In this document: positions 51,818-60,120 of the stretch, one piece after another
How positions within the stretch are numbered: position 1 is the stretch's first letter
Layout of the letters: every line of letters starts with the position of its first letter
Source: Methanosalsum zhilinae DSM 4017
GTDB taxonomy: Archaea; Halobacteriota; Methanosarcinia; Methanosarcinales; Methanosarcinaceae
Direction of reading: 5' to 3'
Length of the DNA: 64,000 bases
Assembly: GCF_000217995.1 (NCBI RefSeq)
Contig: NC_015676.1
Span: 1,843,708-1,907,707 of the forward strand
The notes under the pieces: model-generated
The model's input: only the letters and a program-made list of their open reading frames with translations
Databases searched by the model: none
What the model was told of the DNA's origin: nothing
Position numbers and translations under genes: made by a program

Positions 51818-52879
51818 TCCACCGCTTCCTTTTCTATAAGCCAGGTAAGCGATCATCCCTGCAATAATGATTGCGACAGCTACACCTATAGCTATGTATG
51901 TATCTCTCATAGGCTCAGGAGGCAATACCTCAGTACGCACCCTTATTATATCTGTGATCCGATCATGACCATCAGTATCCTGATACCGTATCTGGCTTGT
52001 TATAGAATACATCTTAGGTATAGCAGTATCTAAAACATCCAGCCTGAACACTGCTACCTCGCTCTGCCCAGGTTCAAGGAGTCCAAGATATGCCTGGTCA
52101 TCTGTGGTGCTGAAAGGATCAGCCACCGTGATTCTTACTATAGAATCCCTAGCAGGCATTTCACCTGTATTTTTGTAGGTTACATAAAGAAGTCCGTCAT
52201 CGCCTGCATACAATTCACTTCTGACATCTGTTACTTCGAATTTTGCCTCATCTTTAACTTTCAAAGGCAGGGTTACATTCTGGCTCCTGACCTCATACCA
52301 GATTCCTATTTCCATATTTGTGACTCCAAGATCAGTTTCATCATCTCCGCTGACCTGTACATTTTCCTGATATCCATATAGTATGTTCAATACAAGGGGG
52401 TATGTACCTGAAGCTGCATTTTTGGTAACTTCAATATCAAATTCAAGAGGATTTGAGGTTTGCTCACCTGATCTGAGTGTCCCTGCCTCCTGAGGTCCTG
52501 ATCTTACCTTTATTTCAGGGTGGGGTGAGGCAAGGATAGCTACAATTCCTATTGCTGTGGTACGCTGTGCTTCATATTGCATCTCCGTTTGCTGCAATTT
52601 TATGTCAAGATCACTTGATCTTGCATCTATATCTGACCTGAAACCTGTAATTACACCTTTGTTCATGAGATTGATATCAACCGTTGCTCTGTCTCCTCTT
52701 GAAAACTCGTTGTTTCCAACAATACTGGCAGAGACATCAGGGTAACCAAAAGTTGTGTAATAATTTTCCCCAAAATCAAAGTGCTGGGGCGGCTGGGCAA
52801 CTGCTGGAATAGTACAGATTATAAAAAGGAATATAATTGTTACTCCCACAAATGCTTTCGTAATGTATGACCTGTTCAT
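51809..52879 (-). CDS. Secreted COG1361-type protein, efflux cassette, copy 2
   Basis: The 356-residue protein has a signal peptide (1-28, ending AVAQP), beta-sandwich repeats of COG1361 type and a C-terminal helix (about 328-348) with a short basic tail. Segments such as YPDVSASIVGNNEFSRGDRATVDINLMNKGVITGF, AGDDGLLYVTYKNTGEMPARDSIVRI and YLGLLEPGQSEVAVFRLDV match the neighbouring 372-residue protein closely, so the two are paralogues. They lie directly after an RND pump gene in one transcript and may act as extracytoplasmic partners of the pump, which is inference. Confidence 0.8.
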   Translation of the reverse strand: MNRSYITKAFVGVTIIFLFIICTIPAVAQPPQHFDFGENYYTTFGYPDVSASIVGNNEFSRGDRATVDINLMNKGVITGFRSDIDARSSDLDIKLQQTEMQYEAQRTTAIGIVAILASPHPEIKVRSGPQEAGTLRSGEQTSNPLEFDIEVTKNAASGTYPLVLNILYGYQENVQVSGDDETDLGVTNMEIGIWYEVRSQNVTLPLKVKDEAKFEVTDVRSELYAGDDGLLYVTYKNTGEMPARDSIVRITVADPFSTTDDQAYLGLLEPGQSEVAVFRLDVLDTAIPKMYSITSQIRYQDTDGHDRITDIIRVRTEVLPPEPMRDTYIAIGVAVAIIIAGMIAYLAYRKGSGGSD

Positions 52880-52913
52880 GAATACACCTTATCTTCTTTG
52901 TTTTAGTTCATAA

Positions 52914-54032
52914 TTATTTGTAATGATCAATATTTCTTATTACACTAAATATCAGATATATTCCAAGAATGAAAATACCAATAAGTGCAATAAGTCCTGG
53001 GCTGATGCCTGCTCTTGTAGGCTCAACTTCAATTCCTATTTTCATATCATCTGAAAATTTCAGATCATTGTTGTTATCAAGATATCTGATCTCGGAATTG
53101 ATATTGTATTTTTTTCCAACTGCATCAGACTCTGCAAAAACCTGGAAGTTAACTGTTCTTTCCTCACCTGGCTCCATGTTTCCTAGGTATGTTGTTGATC
53201 TGTCTGTACTCAGTGGTAGTATAGCAATAGTTCTAAGTATAGCATCCTCAGCTGCTACTTCTCCTATATTTTGGTAGGTTACACTGAGGGTTTTGGTGGA
53301 GCCTGGATACAGCTTTTCTGAGCTGGATATCTGTGTGATCTCAAATTTAGGACTTTCCTTTATTCTGATGGGAACGTACAGTGTTTTGTTAACATTTGTA
53401 TAATGTGCTGTATGATCCATACCTGGCATCCCTATCAGTGCAGTCTGGCTACCTGTCATACGCGCCTGGCTCTGGTATTTGTAGGATATAGGTATTGAGA
53501 GGATGTATTCACCAGCAGGAGCATTGTTTGAAATTGTAATCATGAATTCAAGAGGATCTTCAAGAAGTTCTCCTGGAACTAGTTTTTCCACTGTGTGACT
53601 GCTTGTTGCAGGATCAATTTTAATGTAGTCTGTATCGGATTTCAGCTCTGCTTTCAAACCAATGGCTGTTGTACGTCTTGATTCATATTCAAGTTCCTTA
53701 AGTGAGAGTTCATGGGCCCCAGTATCATCACTGCCAACCCTTTTATCTGCCTTGAATCCGTAGAGTACTCCTCTGTTGACCAGGTTGATTTGAAGCATAG
53801 CAATGTCTCCCCTTTCAAATTCAGGGTCTCCTATCAGGGAAAAGTTGATGTCCGGCTCTCCATATCCTCTGTAATAGTTGGTAGAAAATCCATATCCTGG
53901 AGCCAGTAAATCATTATTATCCGCAGCCTGAGCTGCAATGGGCCCAGCTGCAAAAACCAATATCATAATAATCGTAATTGCAGCCAGTGAAATGTATATT
54001 GCTGCCTTTGAAATGCGATTCCAGAACCTCAT
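52914..54032 (-). CDS. Secreted COG1361-type protein, efflux cassette, copy 1
   Basis: The 372-residue protein has a signal peptide (about 1-36, ending AAQAA), a beta-rich exterior with YGEPDINFSLIGDPEFERGDIAMLQINLVNRGVLYGFKAD, PGSTKTLSVTYQNIGEVAAEDAILR and YLGNMEPGEERTVNFQV, and a C-terminal helix (about 345-363). It is paralogous to the following gene (51809-52879), with the same order of domains, and 34 bases separate them. It starts 20 bases after the RND pump gene. No catalytic motif is visible. Confidence 0.8.
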   Translation of the reverse strand: MRFWNRISKAAIYISLAAITIIMILVFAAGPIAAQAADNNDLLAPGYGFSTNYYRGYGEPDINFSLIGDPEFERGDIAMLQINLVNRGVLYGFKADKRVGSDDTGAHELSLKELEYESRRTTAIGLKAELKSDTDYIKIDPATSSHTVEKLVPGELLEDPLEFMITISNNAPAGEYILSIPISYKYQSQARMTGSQTALIGMPGMDHTAHYTNVNKTLYVPIRIKESPKFEITQISSSEKLYPGSTKTLSVTYQNIGEVAAEDAILRTIAILPLSTDRSTTYLGNMEPGEERTVNFQVFAESDAVGKKYNINSEIRYLDNNNDLKFSDDMKIGIEVEPTRAGISPGLIALIGIFILGIYLIFSVIRNIDHYK

Positions 54033-54052
54033 TTAAATCAACCTTCCTGTTT

Positions 54053-56374
54053 TCAAACCGTATTAATATTAATTTCAGTCTCATGCCTGTTTTTTGCTGC
54101 TACCCTTCGATCTCTCCACTGATCCAGAACCAGCATAACTGCAGGAAATACAACAAATGTTGCCATAAGGGCAAGACCTACACTTATAACTGTAACCAGA
54201 CCAAAGTTCTGGTTCATGGGGAAAGGAGATGCAAGCAGGGCGGAAAATCCAAACATGGTGGTAAGTCCGGAAGTTGCTATTGCTTTTCCTATTTTAACAT
54301 TTGCCTCGTGCATAGCTTGAAAATGCGACATTCCTTTCTCCTTTTCTTCATAGTATCGTTCCATCATAAGTATCGCATATTCTGATCCAATTCCCAGTAT
54401 AAGTGCTCCCAGCGTGGCGGTCATTGGTGTATATTCGATTCCTGTATAATACATTACACCACCATTCCAGCCAATGACCATCAGCATTGTGATCACAGGA
54501 GCCAGTGCCTTTACAGGATCCCGGTATATTATTAGGAGCCCAAAAAAGACAAGAGTGAGCCCAAAGAGTGTCATCAGCGTTCTTCCACTGGTCAGTGCAA
54601 ATATTACTTCAGTGAACACAACAGGATCACCTGTTGCGGTAATCTGGACTCCTGGAGGCGGTGGCATCCATTTGAGATCATCTTCAATAATTTCTACAAG
54701 AACCTCCATTCCTTCAAGTCCCAGAACTCCAAACGCATCACCTATTTGGAGGTTGATGTGCATCATGGTTCCTCCATAGATATACATGTCCTTTTGGGCA
54801 TCAGGCAGACTTTCATAGATGTCTTCAACCCGCTGGGATGAATCGGGAATTTTACCATTGTTATGTGCTTTTACCAGATGAACTATGCTGGATGATCCGT
54901 GAACATGGCTTCGCCTATCCACAAGATGAGATTCAAAATCATCCATCCACCTGAGCAATTCAGGATCTGCATTGTTATCAGTCATTACAATGAGATTTAT
55001 TGAATCTTGACCACCCAGATATCCTCCCAGGCGATTAAGATCAATCAGTTCAGGCATATCCTGAGGTACAAATGTGCGTATATCAGCTTCAAGAGGTACA
55101 TAGAAATCTGCATAGAGTCCCCCAATACATAAAAATCCTGCAATTGCAAGAATTATTGCAGGATGTCTGGCTGTGATGATAGATATCTTGCTGAGAATCT
55201 GAACCATCTTTTCATTTTCAATGTCATCTTCCTGTGATTTCTTTTCCCTTCGGGAAGGAATCAGGAACTTGAGATTATATTTGCGTGCAAATTCTCCTCT
55301 TCTCTTTCTGATTCTATGCAGTCCGTAAATCAGTGATACTCCAACAAAAAGCGTTGTCAGAAAGCACAGTGCAATTCCTATAAGAAGCAATTTTGCAAAG
55401 TCCTGTATCATTGGGACTGTTGATGTCAGGAGTGAAACAAAACCAAGAGATGTTATGATCAGGGCAATAAGCACTGCAGGACCTGTATGCTTGATTGTCT
55501 CAATAACTGCCAGTGCTTCATTGTCATTTCTGTGCAATTCTTCCTCAATACGGCTGTGGAACTGGATTGCATAGTCAATTCCAAGACCAATAAGTATGGG
55601 AAACGCTGCCATTGAAGCTGTTGTCAGTGGTATCTCCAGGTAACCCATGGCTCCAAATGTGTATATTATTCCAAGAAATACCAGTGGAAGTGGCAGAATT
55701 CTCCATCTTACATGCCTGAATACTGCATAAAGTGCGATAATCATGAACAGTCCTGAGACTATCAGCAGATTTCCTGTGGTATCATTCATCAGGTCTTCCA
55801 TTGCAATATTGAAGGCGGTAAAACCAGTAAGTGTAACAGTGTATCCAGGGGGAAACTGTGCAAGGTCAATGGAATTTAGAATTTCATCATTTATTTGCCG
55901 GAGTTCATTTTCACCAACATTTCTTTCCATATTGATGTACATTATTGTGACACTTTTCTGGGGTATCAGGCCAGTTGTGTCACTGGACTTGAGATAAAAT
56001 TCTATCTTTTCCCTGCTATCAGGAATTTCATATCTGCCGTTTTTCTGGAAATTCATTTCCTTTACAATCAATGCAGTGCTTGTGGTATCAACCACACCTG
56101 GGATCGATCTTGTAAGATGATCCATTCTATCAATTGCATTAAGAAGCTCAGGGTTGCTGGCATCTCCACCTTCTATCATTATTGGAATGGAGTGGGTGCT
56201 GAAAATATTAAGGTAGAGGTGTTCAAAATCCTGGTACAGTCTTGAGTCTTTCTCAGCAAAGGTTTCTGTGCCGGTTTCCATCTCAATGTACTGGGTTCCG
56301 TGCACAGCTACAACCGTCAGCAGTATAGCAATTGTAAATATAATGAGCTTATTATCTTCGATAAAAATTCCCAA
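54053..56374 (-). CDS. RND-family exporter, HAE3 (MMPL/SSD-like) type
   Basis: The 773-residue membrane protein has two similar halves, each with a transmembrane helix, an extracytoplasmic domain and a five-helix bundle. The bundles carry FPILIGLGIDYAIQFHSRIEEEL (near 260) and GALILGIGSEYAILMMERYYEEKEKG (near 640), and the GIDYAIQ/GSEYAIL segments hold the proton-relay region. It matches the HAE3 archaeal RND group. As framed, it starts with TTG 56374. Seven codons upstream an in-frame ATT (56395) lies 6 bases after AGGAGAG and would give the family-typical start xKNIFEKLGIFIEDNKLI, so an AUU start is possible. Confidence 0.87.
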   Translation of the reverse strand: MGIFIEDNKLIIFTIAILLTVVAVHGTQYIEMETGTETFAEKDSRLYQDFEHLYLNIFSTHSIPIMIEGGDASNPELLNAIDRMDHLTRSIPGVVDTTSTALIVKEMNFQKNGRYEIPDSREKIEFYLKSSDTTGLIPQKSVTIMYINMERNVGENELRQINDEILNSIDLAQFPPGYTVTLTGFTAFNIAMEDLMNDTTGNLLIVSGLFMIIALYAVFRHVRWRILPLPLVFLGIIYTFGAMGYLEIPLTTASMAAFPILIGLGIDYAIQFHSRIEEELHRNDNEALAVIETIKHTGPAVLIALIITSLGFVSLLTSTVPMIQDFAKLLLIGIALCFLTTLFVGVSLIYGLHRIRKRRGEFARKYNLKFLIPSRREKKSQEDDIENEKMVQILSKISIITARHPAIILAIAGFLCIGGLYADFYVPLEADIRTFVPQDMPELIDLNRLGGYLGGQDSINLIVMTDNNADPELLRWMDDFESHLVDRRSHVHGSSSIVHLVKAHNNGKIPDSSQRVEDIYESLPDAQKDMYIYGGTMMHINLQIGDAFGVLGLEGMEVLVEIIEDDLKWMPPPPGVQITATGDPVVFTEVIFALTSGRTLMTLFGLTLVFFGLLIIYRDPVKALAPVITMLMVIGWNGGVMYYTGIEYTPMTATLGALILGIGSEYAILMMERYYEEKEKGMSHFQAMHEANVKIGKAIATSGLTTMFGFSALLASPFPMNQNFGLVTVISVGLALMATFVVFPAVMLVLDQWRDRRVAAKNRHETEININTV

Positions 56375-56581
56375 TTTTTCAAAGATATTTTTAATGCTGA
56401 ACTCTCCTGCCGGCTGTAAAGAATAGATTTTTGATTATCAGGTTTTGATGTGTACTGCCCTAGATAATATACCTGTATTTAATTGTTACCAAAGAACAGA
56501 GTACAGTATAAATTATAAACTGAACTCATTTTCCAGATACATATATCCTGCAATCACTAATTTTGGCAGATATATATTTGA

Positions 56582-56604
56582 TGACCAAATAAATATTTTG
56601 GTCA
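56582..56604 (-). promoter_or_regulatory. 23-bp TetR-type operator candidate before the RND gene
   Basis: TGACCAAA-N7-TTTGGTCA, perfect 8-bp arms, between the TetR gene and the pump gene. On the minus strand the TATA-like CAAATATATATCTG (about 56567-56580) follows directly, so a bound repressor would cover the BRE/TATA region of the pump promoter. The remaining 200 bases of this gap hold no gene. Confidence 0.6.
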
Positions 56605-56626
56605 GAGAGTCACAGCGCACTGATGC

Positions 56627-57232
56627 TTATCTGCAATGTCCCCTACAGACAATTCCTGCAGCTATAATCTCAAATAGGCGCTTTTCCACCTGAGAACACT
56701 TTCCCTCTTTTATTTCTTTTGATTTCAGCAGGCCCAGTACCACTGCACGAAACATTCGGGCTACAGTTTCAGGTTCATCCATAAGTACACCGGCACCCTG
56801 CCATCTCCTGACAAAAGGTCTCATAAATTCAGATTCCTGGATATATATCTGCTTTAATCTGTCATCTGAAATTTTCCGGGTAAGGGAATCAATCACTTCT
56901 GCAAGCATTATCTCTTTTAATATAGGCTTTGTTCTGATGAGTTCCAGATTGTAGTGCAGAAAATATTTGATTTCCTTTTCTGGATCATCGATTTGCTGAA
57001 GTTCTTTCAGCAGAGGCTCAATTAGCTTTCTGCGTTCTTGCTGGATAATTTCCAGGTAGAGTTCTTCCTTTGATTCAAAAAAGCTATAAAATGAACCTTT
57101 GGATATTCCTGCCGAATCTGCAAGTTCCTGAACTGTTGTCTTCTGCAGGCCATATCTGCTAAAAAGTTCAAATCCGTATTCAATAAGTAATTTTTTGATA
57201 TGTTGCTTCCTTTCCTGGGTAAAACCATTCAT
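56627..57232 (-). CDS. TetR-family transcriptional regulator
   Basis: The 201-residue protein has the TetR HTH (LLIEYGFELFSRYGLQKTTVQELADSAGISKGSFYSFFESKEELYLEII) at residues 14-62, followed by a helical ligand-binding domain. It is encoded upstream of the RND pump on the same strand, with a 23-bp palindrome between them, so repression of the pump is the natural inference. The ligand is unknown. TetR regulators are uncommon in methanogens, and the cassette may have been acquired as a unit. Confidence 0.9.
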   Translation of the reverse strand: MNGFTQERKQHIKKLLIEYGFELFSRYGLQKTTVQELADSAGISKGSFYSFFESKEELYLEIIQQERRKLIEPLLKELQQIDDPEKEIKYFLHYNLELIRTKPILKEIMLAEVIDSLTRKISDDRLKQIYIQESEFMRPFVRRWQGAGVLMDEPETVARMFRAVVLGLLKSKEIKEGKCSQVEKRLFEIIAAGIVCRGHCR

Positions 57233-57321
57233 ATGACAGTATATATCATCCGATAAACATAAAACCTGCTTTCATGTTAAATTGTTCATAAATATATACT
57301 ATGAGTACAAGGAGTATAATT

Positions 57322-58002
57322 ATGGAAAATGAAGATTCTGTAAAAGTGGGTAATGTTACCATCAAATGGCTGGGCCATGCAGGGTTCATGATAAAAGGAG
57401 AGGATAAGACCGTATACATTGATCCTTATTCTCTTCCTGAGTATATTGATTTTGAGGACAGGGCTGATCTGATACTGATAACACACGATCACTATGACCA
57501 TTGCAGCCAGGAACAGGTTCAAAAACTATGGAAAGGAGATGCTACTGTCCTGGTGCCCGAATCATGTGATCTCCGATTTGTAGGTGATACTCGTACTGTA
57601 AATTCCGGGGATCATCTTGATGAAGAACTTAAGGTGAAGGATTTTGAAATCGAGATAGTGCCTGCATATAATATTGATAAACAGTTCCATCCATCTGGAA
57701 GAGGTGTTGGATACATCATTACGATAGAAGATATTAGGATATATCATGCAGGAGATACTGATTTCATACCTCAGATGAAGGAAATTTCTGCAGATGTTGC
57801 ATTGCTTCCAATAGGCGGGACCTATACTATGGATGAGGAAGAAGCTGCAGAAGCTGCAGTTGCTATCTCGCCCAGGATGGTAATTCCCATGCATTATGGT
57901 ATGATAGATGGTACGAAAGCCGATCCTGAACTTTTCAGGCAGCTGGTACATAGGAAAAATCCCGAAATTGAGGTTTCGATTCTGAAAGTAACTACTAAAT
58001 AA
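57322..58002 (+). CDS. Metallo-beta-lactamase-fold hydrolase (UPF0173 type)
   Basis: The 226-residue protein has the UPF0173 pattern: IKWLGHAGFMI, YIDPY, the metal motif LITHDHYDHCS (HxHxDH), HAGDTDFIPQM and PMHYGMIDGTKADPELF. Substrate unknown. The start is ATG 57322 because AAGGAG precedes it by 8 bases; the frame continues seven codons upstream through a stretch next to a TATA-like element. It is followed after 14 bases by the RNase P protein gene. Confidence 0.87.
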   Translation: MENEDSVKVGNVTIKWLGHAGFMIKGEDKTVYIDPYSLPEYIDFEDRADLILITHDHYDHCSQEQVQKLWKGDATVLVPESCDLRFVGDTRTVNSGDHLDEELKVKDFEIEIVPAYNIDKQFHPSGRGVGYIITIEDIRIYHAGDTDFIPQMKEISADVALLPIGGTYTMDEEEAAEAAVAISPRMVIPMHYGMIDGTKADPELFRQLVHRKNPEIEVSILKVTTK

Positions 58003-58016
58003 GGTAGAGATAATCT

Positions 58017-58346
58017 ATGGGTAGAAACAGAAGGAAAAAGAAGGCTATTATCAGAGACCTTGCATCTCAGCGAATTGAACGACTATTTAAGCTTGCAGAA
58101 CTTGAGCATGCCAGTAACCCCCAGCGCAGTAACAGATACGTATCACTGGCCAGAAAAATAGGTATGCGACACCGAGTCAGTATACCTTCCCATCTCAGAC
58201 GCAGAGTATGCAGGTGTTGTGATACTTTTCTTGTACCTGGATCCAGTTCAAGAATTCGTCTTCGCAGAAACTATATACTGATCACCTGTCTAAACTGTGG
58301 CAGGCATATGCGATTCCCTTATGACCTTAAATTAGAAGATAGCTGA
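58017..58346 (+). CDS. rnp4: Ribonuclease P protein component 4 (Rpp21)
   Basis: The 109-residue basic protein is RNP4: GRNRRKKKAIIRDLASQRIERLFKLAE at the N-terminus, YVSLARKIGMRHRVSIP in the middle and a zinc ribbon of CRCC and CLNCGRH. It binds RNase P RNA with Rnp1 and helps 5' maturation of tRNAs. It lies 14 bases after the hydrolase gene. Confidence 0.92.
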   Translation: MGRNRRKKKAIIRDLASQRIERLFKLAELEHASNPQRSNRYVSLARKIGMRHRVSIPSHLRRRVCRCCDTFLVPGSSSRIRLRRNYILITCLNCGRHMRFPYDLKLEDS

Positions 58347-58366
58347 GAAACCTGATAAAACAGTTT

Positions 58367-58594
58367 TCATCCTGCAAGGGCTGTTAGCAGTTTTGAGATA
58401 ATATATGCTACCAATATCATCACCACACCACTGACCAGGTAGATTGTAATTGTTCTGATCACTTCATCTTTTTCTGCACCTGCTGTGATTCCAAAGATTT
58501 CACCACTGCAGCCCCCGCTCCCACAGCCTCTTCTAGATCTGTTATTGCTGTTTTCGTCAGATTCTGATCGGGTTACTGTCGGCAGTACTTTCAT
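58367..58594 (-). CDS. Small membrane protein with CGSGGCSG motif
   Basis: The 75-residue protein starts MKVLPTVTRSESDENSNNRSRRGCGSGGCSGEIFG and has one transmembrane helix (about 49-70). The Cys-Gly segment could bind a metal or be modified, but I do not recognise the family. ATG 58594 follows CAGGTAACT; the longer frame to 58687 would overlap the tRNA-Ser gene and is rejected. It is convergent with rnp4. Confidence 0.5.
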   Translation of the reverse strand: MKVLPTVTRSESDENSNNRSRRGCGSGGCSGEIFGITAGAEKDEVIRTITIYLVSGVVMILVAYIISKLLTALAG

Positions 58595-58642
58595 GATAGT
58601 TACCTGGTAATTGTTGTAAAATATAAGATTTGCTGTAATGTA

Positions 58643-58730
58643 TGGCGACGAGAGGGGGATTCGAACCCCCGAGGTGCAGAGCACCACAGGATTAGCAATC
58701 CTGCGCCATACCGGGCTTGGCTACCTCGTC
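58643..58730 (-). tRNA. tRNA-Ser (anticodon GCU)
   Basis: On the minus strand the gene begins GACGAGGTAGCCAAGCCCGG. It has an acceptor stem GACGAGG paired with TCTCGTC (one G-T), discriminator G, an anticodon arm CAGGATT-GCT-AATCCTG, a long variable arm as expected for serine, and a T-loop GGGGGTTCGAATCCCCC. The CCA end is encoded (58643-58645). It reads AGC and AGU codons. It lies 121 bases after the SRP RNA gene on the same strand. Confidence 0.95.
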
Positions 58731-58851
58731 TCTGAAAATTGTGTTAAATTATTGAATCAGATATTCACAAATGCAGTAGAGATATATAATTCTTTTCTTG
58801 ATGATCCAGTTTATGATGGTAATTGGATTTGCATTGAATAGTTGTAATTAG

Positions 58852-59172
58852 AAGCGGCAGGCATGCCGCAGGTCGATGTCTCGCACAGACACGGATGATC
58901 TGTGATCTCGTCTCCACTCCGTGACCCTGCAAGCGACGTATGCCCGCAGTTGGTCTGCTCCCTTCCGGGCCTTGACCGGTTCCCGCAGTGAGGACACAGA
59001 GACCTGCTCTCCAGCAAGCCCCTGTATCTACATCGTCCAAGCAGGACGGAGCTTCTCAGTTGAGTTCACAGGTCCGTGCCTGATTGAGGCACCTTCCCTT
59101 GGCTTCGTCCCCTACATATCGGCGATTTTAGGTTACAGGTAACGCCGAGCTACCCGGACTAGCCCGCCAACA
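58852..59172 (-). ncRNA. ffs: Signal recognition particle RNA (7S)
   Basis: The minus strand holds the conserved helix 8 sequence GGCCCGGAAGGGAGCAG near the middle (about 58950-58966), which binds SRP54, and the archaeal Alu-domain sequence ATCGCCGATATGTAGGGGAC near the 5' end. The 5' GGCGGGC (59162-59168) pairs with GCCTGCC near the 3' end (about 58854-58864), forming helix 1. The length of about 320 bases and a TATA box 25 bases before the 5' end support the boundaries. Ends may be off by a few bases. Confidence 0.93.
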
Positions 59173-59189
59173 CTAGAATATATCTGACC

Positions 59190-59200
59190 ATATTAAAAGT
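59190..59200 (-). promoter_or_regulatory. TATA box of the SRP RNA gene
   Basis: Minus-strand ACTTTTAATA centred near 59195, about 24 bases before the inferred RNA 5' end at 59172. Confidence 0.45.
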
Positions 59201-59278
59201 ATTCCCCATAAAGGAGGACCCAATTTACAGGACATAAACTAGTTATATCAGGTTCAATAAATATTAGATTGTGAGATC

Positions 59279-59518
59279 ATGGATGAACTGATAGGATTTG
59301 TTACAGGAAGCAATAACCGCCAGAAATTGCTGGGATTGCTGGGATCGAAGGGGGAAGCAGATGCTGACCGCATTGCAAAGATGATGCATGTGTTCCGTCC
59401 ATCTGTGGAGAAAATACTCGATGAACTCATGGAGAGGAAACTTGTAGAGAAAAAAGGTGAGGTATATCAACTGACAGAACTCGGGGAAGAGGTCAACGGA
59501 CGCATTCATGCTCTTTGA
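59279..59518 (+). CDS. Small winged-helix DNA-binding protein
   Basis: The 79-residue protein is a single winged helix: NNRQKLLGLLGSKGEADADRIAKMMHVFRPSVEKILDELMERKLVEKKGEVYQLTELG. It resembles archaeal MarR/ArsR-like one-domain regulators with no sensor part. The target is not apparent; neighbours are the SRP RNA and, convergently, another small wHTH gene. Confidence 0.75.
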   Translation: MDELIGFVTGSNNRQKLLGLLGSKGEADADRIAKMMHVFRPSVEKILDELMERKLVEKKGEVYQLTELGEEVNGRIHAL

Positions 59519-59612
59519 TCTTGTGCTGGATTTAGTTTGAGAAAAGATAAATGATCAACAATATCTGACCGGCATATGAAATATTAATGCCGGTCAATTT
59601 AATAGAACCTTT

Positions 59613-59906
59613 TTAAGTATTCTGTCCAGATGCTGCAGCTCTGGCAGTACCATTATCCTTTACTCCATAGAGAATCTGTCTTGCATCCCTGAAGCAGAAC
59701 TTTTCCATCAGGAAATTACCCCCTTTAAGCCTGCTTAACGCGTATCTTACAGTCCTTGGTGGAAGCTGACTTTCTCTGGCAATTTCTTTTGGGGTCAGAA
59801 ATCCCCTGTATTCAAGAACTTTGTATACAAGCTTTGCAGATGGTGGCATATCTTCAATGCCCTTATGACTGTTCTCCCGATTGCTGATATCTGTTTCGTT
59901 ATACAT
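59613..59906 (-). CDS. Small winged-helix regulator, divergent from the sensor kinase
   Basis: The protein has about 97 residues, with a disordered start and a MarR-like winged helix: MPPSAKLVYKVLEYRGFLTPKEIARESQLPPRTVRYALSRLKGGNFLMEKFCFRDARQILYGV. Its promoter region is shared with the kinase gene and contains a 15-bp palindrome, so it may regulate both. I use ATG 59906; a GTG at 59915 is possible. Confidence 0.72.
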   Translation of the reverse strand: MYNETDISNRENSHKGIEDMPPSAKLVYKVLEYRGFLTPKEIARESQLPPRTVRYALSRLKGGNFLMEKFCFRDARQILYGVKDNGTARAAASGQNT

Positions 59907-59962
59907 TTTATTCACTGACCTGTCAACAAAAACGATCCCTCATTTTGCATTCACCATCATCA

Positions 59963-59990
59963 GTTAACGCCGTTAACATATATATAAATT
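59963..59990. promoter_or_regulatory. 15-bp palindrome next to a TATA element in a divergent promoter
   Basis: GTTAACG-C-CGTTAAC at 59963-59977 abuts ATATATATAAATT at about 59978-59990. For the plus-strand kinase gene the palindrome lies just upstream of TATA. For the minus-strand wHTH gene it lies between TATA and the start of transcription. This is a good position for co-regulation of both genes. The kinase leader would be about 110 bases. Confidence 0.5.
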
Positions 59991-60120
59991 ACGGGTTTCA
60001 TCTTTTCATACCAGTAAATGGTCATGTTGGTATGGTTGTACTCCTGCTTGAACACCATGAAACCAATGATGTTATATACTTTGATAAATTACCTGAAATT
60101 TGAAAGTAACAGGTTAAATA

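Noticed and set aside
58595-58687. N-terminal extension of the small CGSGGCSG membrane protein
   Set aside because: It would read through the 3' part of the tRNA-Ser gene; ATG 58594 has its own ribosome site.
58765-59142. Several small open frames on both strands
   Set aside because: They lie within the SRP RNA gene or its flank and reflect its sequence, not protein coding.
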